This document shows positions 5,462 to 7,223 of a DNA stretch of 7,223 nt, in pieces. Origin of the DNA: Gorillibacterium sp. GTDB taxonomy: Bacteria > Bacillota > Bacilli > Paenibacillales > NBRC-103111. The notes under the pieces were generated by a model, which saw nothing but the letters and a program-made list of their open reading frames with translations, made no database searches and was not told the origin of the DNA. The position numbers were made by a program, and so were the translations under genes. The stretch covers positions 1 to 7,223 of the forward strand of contig JAIMBU010000118.1 in NCBI GenBank assembly GCA_023511325.1. Direction: 5' to 3'. How positions within the stretch are numbered: position 1 is the stretch's first letter; every line of letters begins with the position of its first letter.

Positions 5462-5572
5462 ATGAATAAATCAGCAGCAACTCGCATAAAAGACCTGAAG
5501 GGGCAGGATTTCCCTGTCTCTTTGTCGAAAATGTTTGAAGTACTACGTTCCTCACAAGGAATAGAGAGTTAG
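5462..5572 (+). CDS. Possible 36-aa small protein between ypsA and the coiled-coil gene
   Basis: The ORF begins MNKSAATRIKDLKG and ends RSSQGIES; it has no cysteine, no membrane segment, and a mildly amphipathic centre. No good ribosome site precedes the ATG at 5462; an in-frame ATG at 5453 is no better. Its TAG stop runs straight into the AGGAGGAGG ribosome site of the next gene, as in coupled operon genes. It lies in the same frame as ypsA, directly after the TGA and with no stop between, so it could also be a detached or read-through C-terminal extension, although YpsA proteins are not usually that long. I do not recognise the sequence. Confidence 0.3.
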   Translation: MNKSAATRIKDLKGQDFPVSLSKMFEVLRSSQGIES

Positions 5573-5586
5573 GAGGAGGATTTGCG

Positions 5587-5865
5587 ATGAGTTTTTTTGA
5601 TAAGCTCAAGAGTGGGGTTACCGTAGCTGGTAATAAGGCCAAACTGGCTGTTGAGGTGAATCGCCTAAAGGTGCAGAATCATTCCAAGCAAAAAGAAATC
5701 GATCAGAACTTCCAAAAAATCGGCAAACAGATTTTTCTGTCACTCACTGGCCGCACTGTAGATTTTCAAGAAGAACAGATTAAGCCCTTTGTCGATCGAA
5801 TTCTACAGCTTGAGAAGGAAATCGAAGAAAACCTCCAACAGATCAAAAAGTTATCGGTTGAGTAA
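5587..5865 (+). CDS. Small coiled-coil protein of unknown function (92 aa)
   Basis: AGGAGGAGG seven to fifteen bases ahead of the ATG makes this a clear gene. The protein is highly charged and helical: an amphipathic start (MSFFDKLKSGVTVAGNKAKL), a helix from about 20 to 50 and a second, heptad-like helix at about 62-90 (IKPFVDRILQLEKEIEENLQ). It resembles the N-terminal half of Firmicute proteins that begin MSFFDKL, carry a coiled coil and often end in a zinc ribbon; here there is no cysteine and no ribbon. There is no signal peptide or membrane span. The mismatch glycosylase starts five bases after its stop, so the two are co-translated. Function not known. Confidence 0.8.
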   Translation: MSFFDKLKSGVTVAGNKAKLAVEVNRLKVQNHSKQKEIDQNFQKIGKQIFLSLTGRTVDFQEEQIKPFVDRILQLEKEIEENLQQIKKLSVE

Positions 5866-5870
5866 GATAG

Positions 5871-6380
5871 ATGTCCGAGATACCCGACCATCTTGAGGAT
5901 GGCTTACAAATTCTGTTCATCGGATTTAACCCTAGCTTGCGTTCGGGTAAAAAGGGCCATCACTATGCAAATCCACGCAATAACTTCTGGCGGATTCTGT
6001 ATCAGTCTGGACTTACACCGCGCTTATATTGTCCGGAAGAGGATCGTGAACTGCTTAAATTAGGCTATGGCTTTACCAATATTGTTGCCCGACCCACTCA
6101 AGCGGCTGCGGAGATCACACGCGAGGAATACACAAGGGGACGCGAGGTGCTTCACGCCAAGCTGAGCCGACTTCGTCCGCAGGTTGCCTGCTTTGTCGGG
6201 AAAGGTGTGTACACTGAGTATAGTCGTCGGGCGAATGTTACTTGGGGTTTTCAGGCTGATCCGGTAATCGAAGGATTACAGGAATTTGTTGCTCCTTCTT
6301 CAAGCGGTTTAGTGCGGATGCCTCTGGATGAGATTATTGCAATCTATCGTGAAATCAATGATTTTCTTGCTAAAGAATAA
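5871..6380 (+). CDS. mug: Mug/TDG-family mismatch-specific DNA glycosylase
   Basis: A 169-aa family-2 uracil/thymine DNA glycosylase, about the size of E. coli Mug (168 aa), which removes uracil, thymine or alkylated bases mispaired with G and feeds base-excision repair. Motif 1 is GFNPSLRSGKKGHHY (18-32) with the catalytic Asn20; NNFW (37-40) and YGFTNIVARPT (66-76) follow. Motif 2 is APSSSGLVR (141-149). Motif 2 and the KGHHY segment look more like eukaryotic TDG (MPSSSAR, KGHHY, GFTNMV) than E. coli Mug (NPSGLSR). The ATG has only a weak ribosome site and lies five bases after the previous stop, so initiation is probably by coupling. Family assignment is firm; base preference is not known. 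Confidence 0.92.
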   Translation: MSEIPDHLEDGLQILFIGFNPSLRSGKKGHHYANPRNNFWRILYQSGLTPRLYCPEEDRELLKLGYGFTNIVARPTQAAAEITREEYTRGREVLHAKLSRLRPQVACFVGKGVYTEYSRRANVTWGFQADPVIEGLQEFVAPSSSGLVRMPLDEIIAIYREINDFLAKE

Positions 6381-6402
6381 GCCAGAATAAACCTTTGCGT
6401 TC

Positions 6403-6425
6403 ATGCCTCCTTAGCTTGGAGGCAT
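6403..6425. other. 8-bp hairpin without T-run between mug and the membrane-protein gene
   Basis: ATGCCTCC (6403-6410) pairs perfectly with GGAGGCAT (6418-6425) around a 7-nt loop. Neither strand has a T-run after it, so it is not a standard intrinsic terminator. It lies 28 bp ahead of the start codon of the next gene and could protect or process the mRNA, or be a weak or degenerate terminator. Confidence 0.5.
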
Positions 6426-6452
6426 CACGGAAAGGCGAGGGGGATACATAGG

Positions 6453-6764
6453 ATGCTACGCGTTAGAGCGAGCCGACGAATTTGGTTATGTCAATTGCTT
6501 TACTTGCTTTTTTCCATGGTTTGGTTTGTATTTGCTGCCTTTTCCACGATGATGGTTGATCGTCCGTTTACGCTGGCCAATATCCACTTAATGATTATGT
6601 TGGGATTCATCTGGTTATATCCGCTTGGCGCTATTTTTTCGATTGTGCTAAGCTGGTTGCACTATCGCAAAGGTCGCTTTAAATTAGCCAGACGGACAAT
6701 TCTGCTCCCACTATTATGGGTCATTCCGATTGTATCGTTATGTGCCTATGCTTTATGGGGCTAA
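6453..6764 (+). CDS. Small three-helix integral membrane protein of unknown function
   Basis: A 103-aa protein whose ATG is preceded by GAGGGGG at nine bases. Three hydrophobic segments are visible: about 11-34, 44-68 and 83-102. The N-terminus (RVRASRR) and the loop between helices 2 and 3 (HYRKGRFKLARR) are strongly basic, so by the positive-inside rule the N-terminus is cytoplasmic and the C-terminus outside. There is no conserved catalytic motif or signal peptidase site. It may share the transcript of mug and the upstream genes or use its own promoter, which I could not identify. A strong terminator follows after 64 bp. I do not recognise the family. Confidence 0.75.
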   Translation: MLRVRASRRIWLCQLLYLLFSMVWFVFAAFSTMMVDRPFTLANIHLMIMLGFIWLYPLGAIFSIVLSWLHYRKGRFKLARRTILLPLLWVIPIVSLCAYALWG

Positions 6765-6828
6765 AGTTGAGTTTCTCTAGTTAAAAGCCTGTATCTATAA
6801 GTCTTTTCCACTAAAAGCCTTTACTGCT

Positions 6829-6862
6829 AAAACCCTCCAAAGCAAGCTTGTGAAGGGTTTTT
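6829..6862 (+). terminator. Intrinsic terminator, probably bidirectional
   Basis: AAAACCCT (6829-6836) pairs with AGGGTTTT (6854-6861) around a 17-nt loop, in which CAA/TTG can pair again. On the plus strand the stem runs into TTTTTCTTG, ending the desaturase-to-membrane-protein stretch. On the minus strand GGGTTTTAG follows the same stem 47 bp past the stop of the convergent gene, so it can serve both sides. Confidence 0.8.
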
Positions 6863-6908
6863 CTTGTTGCCCATAAACAGCAGGAAGTCCACTATCGTTC
6901 AGGGAAAG

Positions 6909-7130
6909 TTAATGCTTCTTTATACCGAAGAACTCGCATGATTCCCTCGCTAAATAAGATAGATCGCCAATTCCTGCCTGAAGAACCACCGTTTTTTCGT
7001 TAAACTGAATAATGATTCCACCTGACTCTACGATGTAATTATCCTTGAATACCCGCAAACCCATCTGTAGCTCCATAGCCTCTTCGAAGTCCTGATCAGT
7101 GAGTAGTCGGCGGTTATGCGCTTTTGCCAT
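6909..7130 (-). CDS. Small conserved-looking hypothetical protein (73 aa)
   Basis: With the ATG at 7130 the ribosome site is AAAGGAG, eight bases upstream, which is why I chose this start. The protein begins MAKAHNRRLLTDQDFEEAME, is rich in short beta-type segments (GGIIIQFNEKTVVLQAG, about 37-53) and ends with CEFFGIKKH. It is cytoplasmic, with no signal or membrane span, and its only cysteine is near the end. The frame stays open upstream to the window edge, with a TTG at 7220 and ATG at 7199, and that stretch reads VCDEECARKYW with a Cys-x3-Cys pair. The real protein may therefore be longer and cut by the window edge. It runs convergently to the plus-strand genes and shares their terminator. 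Function unknown. Confidence 0.7.
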   Translation of the reverse strand: MAKAHNRRLLTDQDFEEAMELQMGLRVFKDNYIVESGGIIIQFNEKTVVLQAGIGDLSYLARESCEFFGIKKH

Positions 7131-7223
7131 GGATGTATCTCCTTTAATTGCCCAATATTTTCTGGCACATTCTTCATCGCACACTGCTAATTGTACCATT
7201 TCTTGATCAGATGATGACAATAC

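Noticed and set aside
6782..6836. TAAAAGCCT repeated at 6782 and 6812, with a related TAAAACCCT at 6828
   Set aside because: Nine-base repeats in an AT-rich 3' region with only two exact copies; likely chance.

Overview
The window looks like a low-to-medium GC Firmicute of the Paenibacillaceae/Bacillales type, probably Paenibacillus. The evidence is strong AGGAGG-type ribosome sites, Bacillus-style sigma-A promoters, a lipoprotein with a Ser/Ala/Thr/Pro-rich linker, a YpsA-family protein, an MhqR/MhqO/MhqD-type quinone-response cluster and a Des-type desaturase. I see no insertion sequence, CRISPR array, tRNA or rRNA.

Left part (1-1381, minus strand). A solute-binding lipoprotein gene of the polar amino-acid ABC family (110-1021) ends at a hairpin (32-93). 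Its 5' region is the most unusual part of the window. A near-consensus promoter (TTGACA, 18 bp, TATGAT; 1244-1273) is followed by a 17-bp untranslated hairpin (1182-1223). Next comes a strong ribosome site and a 30-codon ORF (1071-1163, GTG start) with Cys codon 9 and three consecutive Cys codons 19-21. A C-rich, almost G-free tract then leads into the lipoprotein start. I read this as a cysteine-sensing leader peptide that probably attenuates an uptake gene for cystine or another sulfur compound. The long gap 1164-1508 holds this promoter and hairpin plus the terminator of the next operon (1346-1381). I see nothing supportable in 1274-1345 or 1382-1508.

Middle part (1509-3690, minus strand). 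A compact three-gene operon encodes a MarR regulator, a two-domain glyoxalase-fold ring-cleaving dioxygenase and an alpha/beta hydrolase. The gene order, a 16-nt gap and an ATGA overlap indicate one transcript. The set matches the MhqR regulon that detoxifies quinones and catechols. Two copies of AGTTTA-N4-TAAACT lie upstream of the regulator and are almost certainly its own operator.

Right part (3750-6862, plus strand). Divergent from the mhq operon is a membrane fatty acid desaturase gene whose -10 box is preceded by a 14/15 match to the Bacillus Fur box. It is followed by ypsA (SLOG-fold, cell-division linked), a possible 36-codon ORF, a 92-aa coiled-coil protein, a Mug/TDG-type mismatch DNA glycosylase and a three-helix membrane protein. 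Spacings are short and the only strong terminator is at 6829-6862, so much of this may be one transcription unit. A hairpin without a T-run at 6403-6425 may partly separate the last gene. A small conserved-looking protein gene on the minus strand (6909-7130) runs convergently into the same terminator.
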